NCBI RefSeq assembly: GCF_023206395.1
Contig: NZ_CP066150.1
Location: 1,798,001 to 1,862,000 of the forward strand
DNA length: 64,000 bases
Source: Vibrio sp. ED004
GTDB taxonomy: Bacteria; Pseudomonadota; Gammaproteobacteria; Enterobacterales; Vibrionaceae
Direction of reading: 5' to 3'
This document shows positions 38,781 to 47,560 of this stretch, one piece after another; positions within the stretch are counted from its first letter, which is position 1, and each line of letters opens with the position of its first letter. A program made the position numbers and the translations under genes. The notes beneath the pieces are model-generated. The model saw only the letters and a program-made list of their open reading frames with translations. It was not told the origin of the DNA and did not search any database.

Positions 38781-39881
38781 TTAGCCAAAGATGAAGCTGT
38801 ATAGGAAGCCTGCACCCATCGCCATGGTTAGGATAACGAATAGGAATGCTGCAATCATTTGGTTTTTGAAGATTGACTTAAGCAGAATAACTTCAGTCAA
38901 ACTTGCACCCGCACTACCAATGATCAATGCCATTACCGAACCTAGCGCCATACCTTTTTGTACTAGAGCTGCACTTAGTGGGATTACCGCTTCAGCACGA
39001 ATGTACAATGGAATACCAATCACAGCCGCTACTGGAATCGCATACCACATACCTTCACCAGCGTACTGTGCAATAAGGTCTGTTGGAATGAAACCGTAGA
39101 TGAATGAACCAATCGCGATACCCATCATTAGGTAAGGGAAAACTTGTTTGAAGTCTTTCCAAGTTGAGAACCAAATTCTCATCCAACGGCTAGGCTCTTT
39201 CTTCTCTACGATTTCAGCAGTTGCGCTTCCATCCGTTGAGCAGCATGAAACCGTTACTTGTGGCTCTTCTTTTTTCGAATCGCAGCAAGATGTTTCTTTT
39301 GCCATTACAGGTGCAGGTTCACCGCATGCACTTGTACCACATGAAGATTCTGCCTTCGCTGGCGCTGCTTTCTTAGGAGCAGAATCACCACAGCTAGTGC
39401 CACAGCTTGAAGCAGAACCTGTCGATTCATACGCTTCAGGTTTTACGTAACGCTCAAAGCCTAGTTTCTCTAGTGCGTAACCTGCCACTACCGATACTGT
39501 CATCGCGACTAAGAAGTAGAATACCGCCACTTGCCAGCCGAACGTAATCACGAACAAACCAATGATCACAGGGTTCAATAGTGGGCTACCGAATAGGAAC
39601 ACCATCATTGGACCAAAACCCGCTCGTGCGCGCAGCAATCCTTTTAAGAAAGGAATGGTCGAACATGAACAGAAAGGCGTAATCGCACCCAGTAGCGCTG
39701 CAACCACATAACCCTTACCGTTACGCGAGCTCAGAATAGATTGAATCTTCTCTGGTGTAAGAAACTCTTGCAGAATCCCAACAATGTAGCTGATCGCCAA
39801 GAAAAGGATGATTAGCTCTACTGCTAAGAAAGCGAACATATCAAGTGCATCTTTTAGCATTGTTAACATTTCATTGCTCAT
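38781..39881 (-). CDS. ArsP/UPF0718-type permease with Cys-rich loop
   Basis: 366 residues from ATG at 39881, chosen for its GGAGTTAATT; an in-frame start 51 bases upstream lacks one. Eight or so transmembrane segments in two halves. The first half holds TPFCSCSTIPF (CSCS at 71-74), a hallmark of the DUF318 permeases, whose studied member ArsP exports trivalent organoarsenicals. The loop at 155-218 has eight cysteines as C..C, C....C and two CC pairs (SSCGTSCG, SSCGTSACG, TSCCDSK, VSCCSTDG), suggesting thiol metal or metalloid binding. It is divergent from an ArsR-type regulator with three shared palindromes. The substrate is inferred, not known. Confidence 0.85.
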   Translation of the reverse strand: MSNEMLTMLKDALDMFAFLAVELIILFLAISYIVGILQEFLTPEKIQSILSSRNGKGYVVAALLGAITPFCSCSTIPFLKGLLRARAGFGPMMVFLFGSPLLNPVIIGLFVITFGWQVAVFYFLVAMTVSVVAGYALEKLGFERYVKPEAYESTGSASSCGTSCGDSAPKKAAPAKAESSCGTSACGEPAPVMAKETSCCDSKKEEPQVTVSCCSTDGSATAEIVEKKEPSRWMRIWFSTWKDFKQVFPYLMMGIAIGSFIYGFIPTDLIAQYAGEGMWYAIPVAAVIGIPLYIRAEAVIPLSAALVQKGMALGSVMALIIGSAGASLTEVILLKSIFKNQMIAAFLFVILTMAMGAGFLYSFIFG

Positions 39882-39940
39882 AATTAACTCCAAACAGGAT
39901 TGAAGGCCGGACTCTATGAGGAAAGTAACCAACCCTTAAT

Positions 39941-40093
39941 TTCGAATATTCTCGAATTATAGAAATATTTAGTGACAGATCAAGTTTTATTTCGATAAAA
40001 ATCGAAATAAATTTCGAAAACACAGTTTTTCAATAACTTACACAGCCACCGTTTTTAAATTTGAATTTGGCATACATTTCGACTAACATCGAA
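39941..40093. promoter_or_regulatory. Three TTCGA-N6-TCGAA operator-like palindromes
   Basis: TTCGAATATTCTCGAA (39941-39956), TTCGATAAAAATCGAA (39991-40006) and TTCGACTAACATCGAA (40078-40093) share the form TTCGA-N6-TCGAA. They lie in the 230 bases between the permease and arsR-like genes. The third is 21 bases before the arsR-like ATG. An ArsR-family dimer binding them could repress both directions. Confidence 0.75.
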
Positions 40094-40114
40094 ATTAAAT
40101 CTTGAGGAGTTAAT

Positions 40115-40411
40115 ATGAACTTAGAAGTCGTTGCGAAAGCACTTAAAGAGTTGGGGCACCCTATCCGCCTGACTATCTATAAAAGTGTCGTTAAAGCTGG
40201 CTACCAAGGCATTGCAGTTGGCGGCCTACAAGAAGAACTCGGTATCCCCGGTTCTACCTTGTCTCACCACATTTCAAGCCTAGCGTCGGCAGGACTAATC
40301 AGCCAAAGACGTGAGGGAAGAACCTTATTCTGCGTGGCAGAGTATGAATGCCTAGAAGGCGTGATTGATTTCTTACAAGACGAGTGTTGTGTGAATGAAC
40401 AGTGCAACTAA
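40115..40411 (+). CDS. ArsR-family transcriptional regulator
   Basis: 98 residues with a winged helix: LKELGHPIRLTIYKSVVKAG, GGLQEELGIPGSTLSHHISSLASAGLISQRREGRTLF. The tail DFLQDECCVNEQCN carries three cysteines, which could bind a thiophilic metal or metalloid. GAGGAG precedes the ATG. It overlaps the sigZ-like gene by 17 bases, so the two form an operon, and it is divergent from the permease. ArsR proteins release DNA when the ligand binds; the ligand here is unknown. Confidence 0.88.
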   Translation: MNLEVVAKALKELGHPIRLTIYKSVVKAGYQGIAVGGLQEELGIPGSTLSHHISSLASAGLISQRREGRTLFCVAEYECLEGVIDFLQDECCVNEQCN

Positions 40412-40994
40412 AGCACCTTTGAATAGGGCTTCTTTGAATTTGGAACAAGTTTGGGCTGAGTATCAGCAAGCGTTAAAGTCATTCTTGCATTCCAAGGTCA
40501 ACAACACCGCTGATGTAGACGACTTACTGCAAGAGATCTTGATTAAGACTTATCAAAACTTAGATAAGGTGCAAGATGCGAGCAGCGTAAAATCGTGGCT
40601 ATTCCAATTAGCCAATCACACCATTATCGACTTCTATCGTAAACATGCTCGACAACAACGTGATAGCCAAATTGATGCTGAAGATCTATGGTTCACCGAT
40701 TTAGACCACAACTCTGAGTTCAAACAAAAGCTTTCATTGTGTATCGAACCCTTTATTCAGGCGCTACCAGAACAAAGTTCATCGTTACTGCTCGCTGTCG
40801 ACATCAAAGGCAAAAGCCAGAAAGAGATCGCAGAGGCGCAAAACGTCAGCTACTCAACGGTTAAGTCTCGCGTTCAGAAAAGTCGCGGAGATCTTAAGAA
40901 CCTGTTTGAGGAGTGCTGTAACCTGTCACTTGACCAACAAGGCAATGTGATTGACTGCGAACTCAAGCCAGACAACGATTGCAGCAACTGCTAA
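40395..40994 (+). CDS. sigZ: ECF sigma factor, SigZ-like
   Basis: 199 residues. Region 2 is visible in LQEILIKTYQNLDKVQDASSVKSWLFQLANHTIIDFYRKHAR, and region 4 in LPEQSSSLLLAVDIKGKSQKEIAEAQNVSYSTVKSRVQKSRGDLK. The layout fits the SigZ group. The C-terminus is unusual for a sigma factor: five cysteines in EECCNLSLDQQGNVIDCELKPDNDCSNC. No anti-sigma gene is adjacent, and the cysteine tail could sense redox or metal itself. It overlaps the arsR-like gene. Confidence 0.85.
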   Translation: MNSATKAPLNRASLNLEQVWAEYQQALKSFLHSKVNNTADVDDLLQEILIKTYQNLDKVQDASSVKSWLFQLANHTIIDFYRKHARQQRDSQIDAEDLWFTDLDHNSEFKQKLSLCIEPFIQALPEQSSSLLLAVDIKGKSQKEIAEAQNVSYSTVKSRVQKSRGDLKNLFEECCNLSLDQQGNVIDCELKPDNDCSNC

Positions 40995-41031
40995 TAACTA
41001 ATAACTAACTCGAACCTGTTATTCAAATACA

Positions 41032-41067
41032 ACAAAGCCAGCAATTGACGCTGGCTTTGTTGTTTTT
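41032..41067 (+). terminator. Terminator after the arsR-sigZ operon
   Basis: ACAAAGCCAGC-AATTGAC-GCTGGCTTTGT followed by a T-rich tail: an 11-bp stem. Confidence 0.88.
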
Positions 41068-41138
41068 AGAATCTGTAAATCACTCTTTATTTAAGCAAAT
41101 CTAGAGCTTAATCGAATCGAGTGTTTGAGCGAACCGAA

Positions 41139-41753
41139 CTATGCTGCTTCCGCTTTTACCACAGGTTGATAGCGCCCCGGTTTATGGTTCATTGCTAGAA
41201 TCAAGTTGGTGACTATCGCACCAAGCACAGACAGAAGAACCAATGACACATCAACAATGAACAGAGAAAGTACAACAATCGTACAGTCTAGTGCCATCTG
41301 CACCTTGCCCGCGCGAATTCCAAAACGTTCTTGTAAGAACAACGCCAGAATATTGAAGCCACCTAAGCTCATCTTGTGACGGAAAATCACCAGCATGCCG
41401 GTACCAATTAAGCCACCACCAAGTAAAGCTGCATACAATGCATGAATTTCGGCAATTTGAATCACGTGATACAAGTGATCCACGGCGAACGAAACAATCG
41501 AAACTGCGATAAACGTATTGATAGTGAAGCGCCAACCCATACGAGCGACCGACAAAATATAGAAAGGTAAGTTAAGTGCGAAGAACACTTGGCCAAAGCT
41601 TAGGTCTGTTACTTTGGTAATGAAGATTGCTAGACCAGCCGTGCCTCCGGTGAGCAAACCGACTTGGTTGAAAAAGATAACGCCGAGTGAAACCAGTGCG
41701 CTACCTAAGATCAGTGCCAGTAAGTTTTCGCGAAGGTTATGATCTTTATCCAT
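41139..41753 (-). CDS. YitT-family membrane protein
   Basis: 204 residues from ATG at 41753 (MDKDHNLRENLLALILGSA), chosen for its GGGAGAG; an ATG 10 codons upstream is also in frame. Five to six transmembrane segments. FNQVGLLTGGTAGLAIFI is the diagnostic motif of YitT/DUF161 proteins (GGxxGLA). The usual cytoplasmic DUF2179 tail is missing, giving the short form. Function unknown. Confidence 0.85.
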   Translation of the reverse strand: MDKDHNLRENLLALILGSALVSLGVIFFNQVGLLTGGTAGLAIFITKVTDLSFGQVFFALNLPFYILSVARMGWRFTINTFIAVSIVSFAVDHLYHVIQIAEIHALYAALLGGGLIGTGMLVIFRHKMSLGGFNILALFLQERFGIRAGKVQMALDCTIVVLSLFIVDVSLVLLSVLGAIVTNLILAMNHKPGRYQPVVKAEAA

Positions 41754-41783
41754 GTGAATGACTCTCCCTGAATCTTTTAACAT

Positions 41784-42161
41784 CGCGTTTCAGTAGTCTT
41801 GAAACGATTTATGCCCAAATTTACGATGTTTGACAGATAAGTCGAGTGAACAAGCAATCTTGCTTAGAAATTAGTTTGTATATTAGTTTTTACAGTTTTG
41901 TGAATTCTCCAATTAAACAGATAGTTAAAAACCTGTAGTTAGGCTTTCATTATTAACTGCATGCTTCTATCGCGGAATGAGTGAGCTTCGAGTTTTCCTA
42001 TTTATTGGTCACGTTTCGCCCTAAATCTAGCGACGCATAAAACCATGCATAGATCTATGCATAAAACGCATAGACTAAATCACAAATGGTCATTTGATAC
42101 ATATCTCACTCGTCATTATGATGCGCGACTTCTTACAACATAGAGCGCATGTCAACACCGT
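41784..42161. other. Intergenic region with palindromic operator-like site
   Basis: About 380 AT-rich bases between the divergent yitT and His-rich peptide genes. The only conspicuous feature is the palindrome at 42045-42062 with related half sites on both sides. Confidence 0.6.
42045..42062. promoter_or_regulatory. 18-bp perfect palindrome, probable operator
   Basis: ATGCATAGATCTATGCAT is self-complementary. Further half sites lie close by: GACGCATAA at 42032-42040 and CGCATAGAC at 42067-42075. It is 100 bases upstream of the His-rich peptide and MFS genes, so it probably controls them. The regulator is unknown. Confidence 0.6.
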
Positions 42162-42389
42162 ATGTTTTCACAATCTCTTTTTGCCCAACTGGCCAGAATG
42201 ACGCTATTTCTCGTCATTAGTTTGGTTATTGTGCATCACAGTCAGCCATTGATTGATCTCTTGGCTCAGCATGCCGTGAGCAGTGGCTGCCATCAGCAAT
42301 CAGGGCATGAGCATTCTGGGCACGAACATCACCATGAAATGACTGACCAACACATGTCAGCGCAAGACCACTCACATCACCACCATTAA
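42162..42389 (+). CDS. His-rich small membrane-anchored protein
   Basis: 75 residues. An N-terminal hydrophobic helix (LARMTLFLVISLVIVHHSQ) is followed by a tail with 13 histidines in the last 36 residues (GHEHSGHEHHHE, DHSHHHH) and one cysteine. This composition suggests binding of Ni, Zn, Co or Cu on the outside of the inner membrane. The hydrophobic start and His tail recall small DUF2946-like proteins. It ends 15 bases before the MFS gene, so they share an operon. The metal and role are inferred. Confidence 0.7.
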   Translation: MFSQSLFAQLARMTLFLVISLVIVHHSQPLIDLLAQHAVSSGCHQQSGHEHSGHEHHHEMTDQHMSAQDHSHHHH

Positions 42390-42404
42390 TTAAAGAGTAT
42401 TAGA

Positions 42405-43616
42405 ATGAGCATTTTCCGTTTTCCTTTACTGGTATGGCTAGGGATAGGCACACTTATTATCAGTCTAGGGATCAGACAATCATTCGGCATTTTCATGATG
42501 CCAATTTCAGAGCATTTCGGTACAGGTCGCGAGTTTTTCAGCTTCGCTATTGCTCTACAAAACCTGCTGTTCGGCGTGTTCCAACCTTTTGTGGGCATGG
42601 CGGCTGACAAATGGGGAGCAAGACGCATCATTATCGCAGGAGCAGTTGCTTACGGTTTGGGTTTACTTCTTACCTCAATTTCTACCGAATCGAGCATGCT
42701 TTACGTTTCACTGGGTGCACTCGTTGGCCTTGGGTTAAGTGCGACAAGTTATGTGATCGTGCTTGGCGCAGTAGCGAAAGTTGTACCAGCAGAGCACGCG
42801 GCTAAGGCGTTTGGCTTAACCACGGCTGCAGGTTCATTTGGTATGTTCGCGGTAATTCCGGGCGCACAATACATGCTGAACGAGTTTGATTGGCAAAGTG
42901 CGATGCAAGTGTTTGGCGTACTGTGTTGTTTGATGATCTCTTTTGCGCTGTTCATGCGAGCGCCTAAAGCAGCCTCAAACAAACAAGCGCAAGCAGAAGA
43001 AAACCAAACACTGAAAGAAGCGCTGTCTGAAGCGTTTGCTCACAAAGGTTACTGGTTGATTCACGCGGGCTTCTTCGTGTGCGGTTTCCACGTAATGTTT
43101 ATCGCAACGCACTTACCGAGCTATTTAGCAGATAAAGACCTACCAGCGAGCAGCGCTGCGATGGCACTGGCTTACGTTGGCATCTTCAACATCTTCGGAT
43201 CTTACTTCTGGGGTGTAATGGGCGACAAGTTCAGCAAACGCCACGTTATGTCTGCACTGTACTTAGTGCGTACTGTAGTTATCGGCGCGTTTGTCACTCT
43301 ACCAGTGACTGAATCAACCGCGGCTATCTTCGGTGCAGCCATTGGTTTCTGTTGGTTGGGTACAGTACCGCTAACGTCAGGCTTAGTTCGTCAGATCTTC
43401 GGTGCCCGTTATCTGTCGACGCTTTACGGCTTGGTGTTCTTTACTCACCAAGTGGGTAGCTTCTTAGGCGCTTGGGTTGGTGGTCGTATTTACGATTACT
43501 ACGGTTCTTATGAGCCAATCTGGTGGTCAACGGTAGTACTGGCATTTGCGGCAGCGCTTATCCACTTACCCATCAATGACAAGCCGATTGAGCGACTGAA
43601 ATTGGCAATGGCTTAA
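42405..43616 (+). CDS. MFS transporter
   Basis: 403 residues with 12 transmembrane segments in two halves of six joined by a charged loop (APKAASNKQAQAEENQTLKEALSEAF). Motif A-like ADKWGARRIIIAG sits between helices 2 and 3 and a second copy, GDKFSKRHVM, in the C half. The overall pattern (GIRQSFGIFMMPISEHFG, a VGxxxDxxGARR start) is that of the monocarboxylate/oxalate-formate-type MFS group. Being in an operon with a His-rich peptide is unusual for that group and leaves the substrate open. Confidence 0.85.
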   Translation: MSIFRFPLLVWLGIGTLIISLGIRQSFGIFMMPISEHFGTGREFFSFAIALQNLLFGVFQPFVGMAADKWGARRIIIAGAVAYGLGLLLTSISTESSMLYVSLGALVGLGLSATSYVIVLGAVAKVVPAEHAAKAFGLTTAAGSFGMFAVIPGAQYMLNEFDWQSAMQVFGVLCCLMISFALFMRAPKAASNKQAQAEENQTLKEALSEAFAHKGYWLIHAGFFVCGFHVMFIATHLPSYLADKDLPASSAAMALAYVGIFNIFGSYFWGVMGDKFSKRHVMSALYLVRTVVIGAFVTLPVTESTAAIFGAAIGFCWLGTVPLTSGLVRQIFGARYLSTLYGLVFFTHQVGSFLGAWVGGRIYDYYGSYEPIWWSTVVLAFAAALIHLPINDKPIERLKLAMA

Positions 43617-43667
43617 CGTTTTATGCTGACTCCCCCACTAGCGTAAACAACAAGTCGTTCCAATAAA

Positions 43668-43716
43668 GCGAGTGAGTATTGAAAGGAAGCATCCTGAGAT
43701 ACTCACTCGCTTTTTT
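43668..43716 (+). terminator. Terminator after the MFS gene
   Basis: GCGAGTGAGTAT and ATACTCACTCGC pair exactly across a 20-base loop, followed by T6. Confidence 0.88.
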
Positions 43717-43840
43717 GTTGGTCGTTATAATAGAAATTATAACTAGCGAAACTGGCATAAACCTCACTGAATAATAAGACTATTCTTTTGGTTTTCATTT
43801 ATAGTATCCACCCGCTCCTTTAAAACTAATCCGCAGGCTT

Positions 43841-44566
43841 ATGGAATACATAGATCAGACTGTCCTTATTGCAATGGCACTCATTTTTGTCGGCTCGTTT
43901 GTGCAAACCGCAATCGGTTTTGGTTTGGCCATTGTTGCAGCCCCACTGCTGTTTTTAGTCTCTCCAGATTATGTACCTGCGCCGATCTGTTTAATTGGTC
44001 TGTTTATCTCGTTATTCAACGCGTTTAAACATCGAGCGAATATCTCTATTGGCGGGTTGAAAATCGCACTAATAGGTCGAATTCCAGGCTCACTAGCAGG
44101 CGGAGCTTTGTTAGTGATGGTTTCAACAAGCGTGCTATCACTATGGTTGGGCTTATTGGTAGTATTCGCCGTGATTGTTAGCCTACTGCCATTTAGACTC
44201 GAACCAACCCCAGCTAACATGGGTATTGCGGGGTTTTTCTCTGGGTTCTTTGGTACCAGTTCTGGTATTGGTGGTCCACCGATGGCACTGCTGCTGCAAC
44301 ACCAAGATGCCAATCAGCTCCGTGGTAACCTTTCTGCGTTTTTCGTGTTTAGTTCAATCATCTCGTTACTGGTACAGATCCCGATTGGCTTCTTCACCGT
44401 GCATCATTTAATCATTACCATCCCTTTGCTGCCTGCGGCTTGGTTGGGCTACAAAGTGGCATTGATGACGACACAAAGCATCCCTAAAGAGAAGATACGC
44501 ATTGGTTCATTGCTGCTATGTTCTATCAGTGGCTTTACTGCAATCTGGCAGGGGTTAGCTAGCTAG
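43841..44566 (+). CDS. TSUP-family (TauE/SafE) permease
   Basis: 241 residues, eight transmembrane segments. Two inverted halves carry the family glycine motifs: FVQTAIGFGLAIVAAPLL in the first and GFFSGFFGTSSGIGGPPMALLL in the second. TSUP proteins are thought to export sulfite, sulfoacetate or related organic anions; the substrate cannot be read from sequence. Appears monocistronic. Confidence 0.88.
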   Translation: MEYIDQTVLIAMALIFVGSFVQTAIGFGLAIVAAPLLFLVSPDYVPAPICLIGLFISLFNAFKHRANISIGGLKIALIGRIPGSLAGGALLVMVSTSVLSLWLGLLVVFAVIVSLLPFRLEPTPANMGIAGFFSGFFGTSSGIGGPPMALLLQHQDANQLRGNLSAFFVFSSIISLLVQIPIGFFTVHHLIITIPLLPAAWLGYKVALMTTQSIPKEKIRIGSLLLCSISGFTAIWQGLAS

Positions 44567-44649
44567 TGCTCGGCGAAATAAAGACGGAAAGAAGAAAGAC
44601 ATCTTAGAAAACTAATACAGATCAAACACCCAATAGATAAGGACGTTCT

Positions 44650-45012
44650 ATGACTTACGACGAATTCAATGCATTCTGCGAGTCACTGCCTGCAACCAGT
44701 TATGTGATGCAGTGGAATAACTCTCACGTTTGGAAAGTGGGTGGCAAGGTGTTTGCGATTGGTGGTTGGGGACCAAAAGATGAGCCTGCGTTTATCTTCA
44801 AGGCGTCCGATCAGAATTTTGATTTCCTGAAAGAAGAGCCGGGCTATAAACCCGCACCCTACTTTGCTTCGCGAGGCATGAAGTGGATTCAGCTGTTTGA
44901 GAGCACACCAGAAAGGGATGAGGAACTAAGATACTACCTCACTGAGTCACACCGAATTGTGTCTTTGGGGCTTACCAAAAAGAAACAAGCAGAACTCGGG
45001 CTCAATCAGTAA
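44650..45012 (+). CDS. MmcQ/YjbR-family protein
   Basis: 120 residues, MTYDEFNAFCESLPATSYVMQWNNSHVWKVGGKVFAIGG, the CyaY-like double-wing fold of MmcQ/YjbR. Features are the W..S.VWKVGGK.FA start, PAFIFKAS, and SHRIVSLGLTKKKQAEL at the end. DNA binding is suggested for the family but not proven. Confidence 0.85.
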   Translation: MTYDEFNAFCESLPATSYVMQWNNSHVWKVGGKVFAIGGWGPKDEPAFIFKASDQNFDFLKEEPGYKPAPYFASRGMKWIQLFESTPERDEELRYYLTESHRIVSLGLTKKKQAELGLNQ

Positions 45013-45059
45013 CCAGAATCTCTGCTTGTTAAATATAGAATTATACACTTCTTAAAAGC

Positions 45060-45803
45060 TTAGGCCTCTCTTAAAAACTTGGGCAATAAAGGTTCTATCT
45101 TTTGCGTTGGAATCAGTGGCACCAATAAATAAATTAAACCCGCAAAGGCGATAGACGCCGCTAAGTCTTCAGGTCGATGCATACCAAGCCAAACACGGCT
45201 ATAGGCGACACCACCAGCCCAAACCAACATACCGCCGACTAGATAAAAGCGTTTCGCCTCTAGGAACAATCCTCCAAAGAACGCCAAACACACACCGACG
45301 AAAATCATGTGCCCAGACGGGAAAGAGTAGTCAGTTTCACCTAACCAATGACGCGTTCGCCACTCGCTGACCTTATCTTGCACAGATTCAATCGCTGCAT
45401 TTTTTTCTACCAAAGGCAATTCATAAAACAGCTCTGGCATTTCAATCACTTCCTGCGTCACCAAATACTCAGAATATGGACGCGGGCTCTCTGTTGAATG
45501 CTTTAAGAAGGTCTTTGCTGCAAAGCTAAGTACCAATAAAAAGCCTAACTGCAGACAAAGGCTGACCAGCTTAGCTTTGGAAAACTTCATCGTGAGCACT
45601 ACTAAAGACAAAACAGCGAGCGCTACCAAGAATCCTTGATTACCTGCCGAGTAAGTCACGAACGTCATGAAGGCGCCATAGAAAGGCAGAACCGCGCTTC
45701 CAAGGTCGAAGTCAGATCCAAAGATCAAAAAGGGTACTAGGGAATACAAGCTTAAAACGAGCAGTAATAAACCTTTGGATTTGTTAGAGAACAGAGAAGT
45801 CAT
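45060..45803 (-). CDS. PAP2-family membrane phosphatase (PgpB-like)
   Basis: 247 residues with six transmembrane segments. The three PAP2 signatures are present: KTFLKHSTESPRP, SFPSGHMIF and SRVWLGMHRPEDLAAS (the catalytic His pair is in PSGH and GMH). The last has MHRPED where MHYPTD is common. Such enzymes dephosphorylate undecaprenyl pyrophosphate, phosphatidylglycerophosphate or lysolipids on the periplasmic face. Monocistronic. Confidence 0.87.
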   Translation of the reverse strand: MTSLFSNKSKGLLLLVLSLYSLVPFLIFGSDFDLGSAVLPFYGAFMTFVTYSAGNQGFLVALAVLSLVVLTMKFSKAKLVSLCLQLGFLLVLSFAAKTFLKHSTESPRPYSEYLVTQEVIEMPELFYELPLVEKNAAIESVQDKVSEWRTRHWLGETDYSFPSGHMIFVGVCLAFFGGLFLEAKRFYLVGGMLVWAGGVAYSRVWLGMHRPEDLAASIAFAGLIYLLVPLIPTQKIEPLLPKFLREA

Positions 45804-46179
45804 GGCTAAGATCTTTGAGATAAAGTGGTCGGATGCTATCGCAGCTTAACATCGCCAATATCAATTTTGTGTCAAAACGGTCAGTCAGCCGTCATGGTGT
45901 AACAATAATCGATTAATGGGCCTCTTGAGTATTGATCTGATGAACTATCGCGTCATCACTAATAATACAGACCATCCACTTGTGCACATATAGACATCAA
46001 AACCAACTAAACATAGCCTGCGCTCCACTAAAGACCACACGCCAAGGTCTGCCGATAAAGTGAACACTTACCGGACTATAAGGTCAAAATCTGAAAAACT
46101 TTGCTGTCAGTCCTTTAAATCCACTATCGAAAGGATTACCATCTGGCCTGCTTTCAAAGCAAAACAGATTATTAATTTT
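45804..46179. other. Intergenic region upstream of the FMN riboswitch
   Basis: About 375 bases between the divergent phosphatase gene and the ribB leader. It should contain both promoters. No other gene or repeat is evident. Confidence 0.5.
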
Positions 46180-46330
46180 TATTCTCAGGGCGGGGCGAAA
46201 TTCCCCACCGGCGGTATGTCCTTAGCAAAATCTAAAGATAAGCCCGCGAGCGCTCGATTCGTCGAGGTCAGCAGATCTGGTGAGATGCCAGAGCCGACGG
46301 TTATAGTCCGGATGAGAGAGAATGAAAACA
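46180..46330 (+). promoter_or_regulatory. FMN riboswitch (RFN element)
   Basis: The conserved blocks are in order: TCAGGGCGGGGCGAAATTCCCCACCGGCGG (first and second helices), AGCCCGCGAGCG, a GATCTGGTGAGATGCCAGAGCCGACGG block and ATAGTCCGGATGAGAGAGAA closing the first helix. It controls ribB, 185 bases downstream. A pairing of AAGTTGGAAAGGCG with the later CCTCCAACTT (46338-46387) could form the expression platform. Confidence 0.95.
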
Positions 46331-46514
46331 CACTCGTTTAAGTTGGAAAGGCGTACCCGCGTGAGTTGGGTTCGTGCCTCCAACTTAGGCGAGTGCATTT
46401 CGTTTTGGATAAAACCATAATGAGCTAAAGCCTCTTGTAATGAGTAGGCTTTGTTGTGCTCGGTTGAGATCCCTCATACAGCCCTGATTCTGGTGATATT
46501 TTAGGAGTTTAACC

Positions 46515-47171
46515 ATGAATCAGTCTTCACTACTTGCCGAATTTGGCGAACCAATCACTCGCGTTGAAAACGCACTGCAAGCTCTACGCGAAGGTCGTGG
46601 TGTACTTTTACTTGACGATGAAGATCGCGAGAACGAAGGCGACATCATCTACTCAGTAGAACACCTAACGAATGCTCAAATGGCGCTTATGATCCGAGAA
46701 TGCAGTGGCATTGTGTGCCTGTGTCTAACTGACGAGCAAGCAAACCAACTTGATCTTCCACCTATGGTTGTTGATAACAACAGCGCAAACCAAACTGCGT
46801 TTACCGTAACTATCGAAGCAAAAGTTGGCGTAACGACAGGTGTTTCTGCCGCGGACCGTGTAACAACGATCAAGACAGCTGCAAACCCAACAGCTAAGCC
46901 TACTGACCTAGCTCGCCCTGGCCACGTATTCCCACTACGCGCTCGCAAAGGTGGCGTACTTGCTCGCCGCGGCCACACAGAAGGTACAGTGGATCTGATG
47001 CAAATGGCTGGTCTTCAATCGGCAGGTGTACTATGTGAAGTAACTAACCCAGACGGCACGATGGCAAAAGCGCCAGAGATCGTTGCTTTTGGCAAACTTC
47101 ACAACATGCCAGTACTGACCATTGAAGATATGGTGATGTACCGCACTGAGTTCGACCTTAAGCTTGCGTAA
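46515..47171 (+). CDS. ribB: 3,4-dihydroxy-2-butanone 4-phosphate synthase
   Basis: 218 residues, the stand-alone RibB length. The metal and substrate loop is [17 protein letters not shown] (with the conserved E-D-E and RENEGD). Other marks are [41 protein letters not shown] and EDMVMYR. It converts ribulose 5-phosphate to the four-carbon precursor of riboflavin. It sits under the FMN riboswitch, GGAG precedes the ATG, and a strong terminator follows. Confidence 0.97.
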   Translation: MNQSSLLAEFGEPITRVENALQALREGRGVLLLDDEDRENEGDIIYSVEHLTNAQMALMIRECSGIVCLCLTDEQANQLDLPPMVVDNNSANQTAFTVTIEAKVGVTTGVSAADRVTTIKTAANPTAKPTDLARPGHVFPLRARKGGVLARRGHTEGTVDLMQMAGLQSAGVLCEVTNPDGTMAKAPEIVAFGKLHNMPVLTIEDMVMYRTEFDLKLA

Positions 47172-47233
47172 CGTTTAGCCCTAAATGCTAAACACTTAGC
47201 AGTTAAGGTAACTGAACTGCTAACTGAACATTG

Positions 47234-47293
47234 AAAGGCCTCACCCTTACTGCTTTTTATAATTAAAAGCATATAAGGGGTGAGGCCTTTTTA
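47234..47293 (+). terminator. Terminator after ribB
   Basis: AAAGGCCTCACCC and GGGTGAGGCCTTT pair over 12-13 bases with an inner stem (TGCTTTTTATAATTAAAAGCA) and a T tract. Confidence 0.9.
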
Positions 47294-47560
47294 ATTTCTG
47301 CAGCTTGAAACAACCCAGAGATGGATCGCCAAAGTATCTCTACTTATCGAAACCTCCCCAACCTAATCGTTAGAAAAGCGTAACCTCTCAAAAAATCCTG
47401 CAAAATATGAGAAGCATTCACTCGAATGGTGAAGTTATGCACCATAATCGATCACTCATAATTCTAGTAAAATCATAAACAACTGAAATATAACACTTAT
47501 TAATTTTGGCACGGTGTCTGCACTACCACTAAGTAGGTATACAAATATTAGGAGTTGAAT

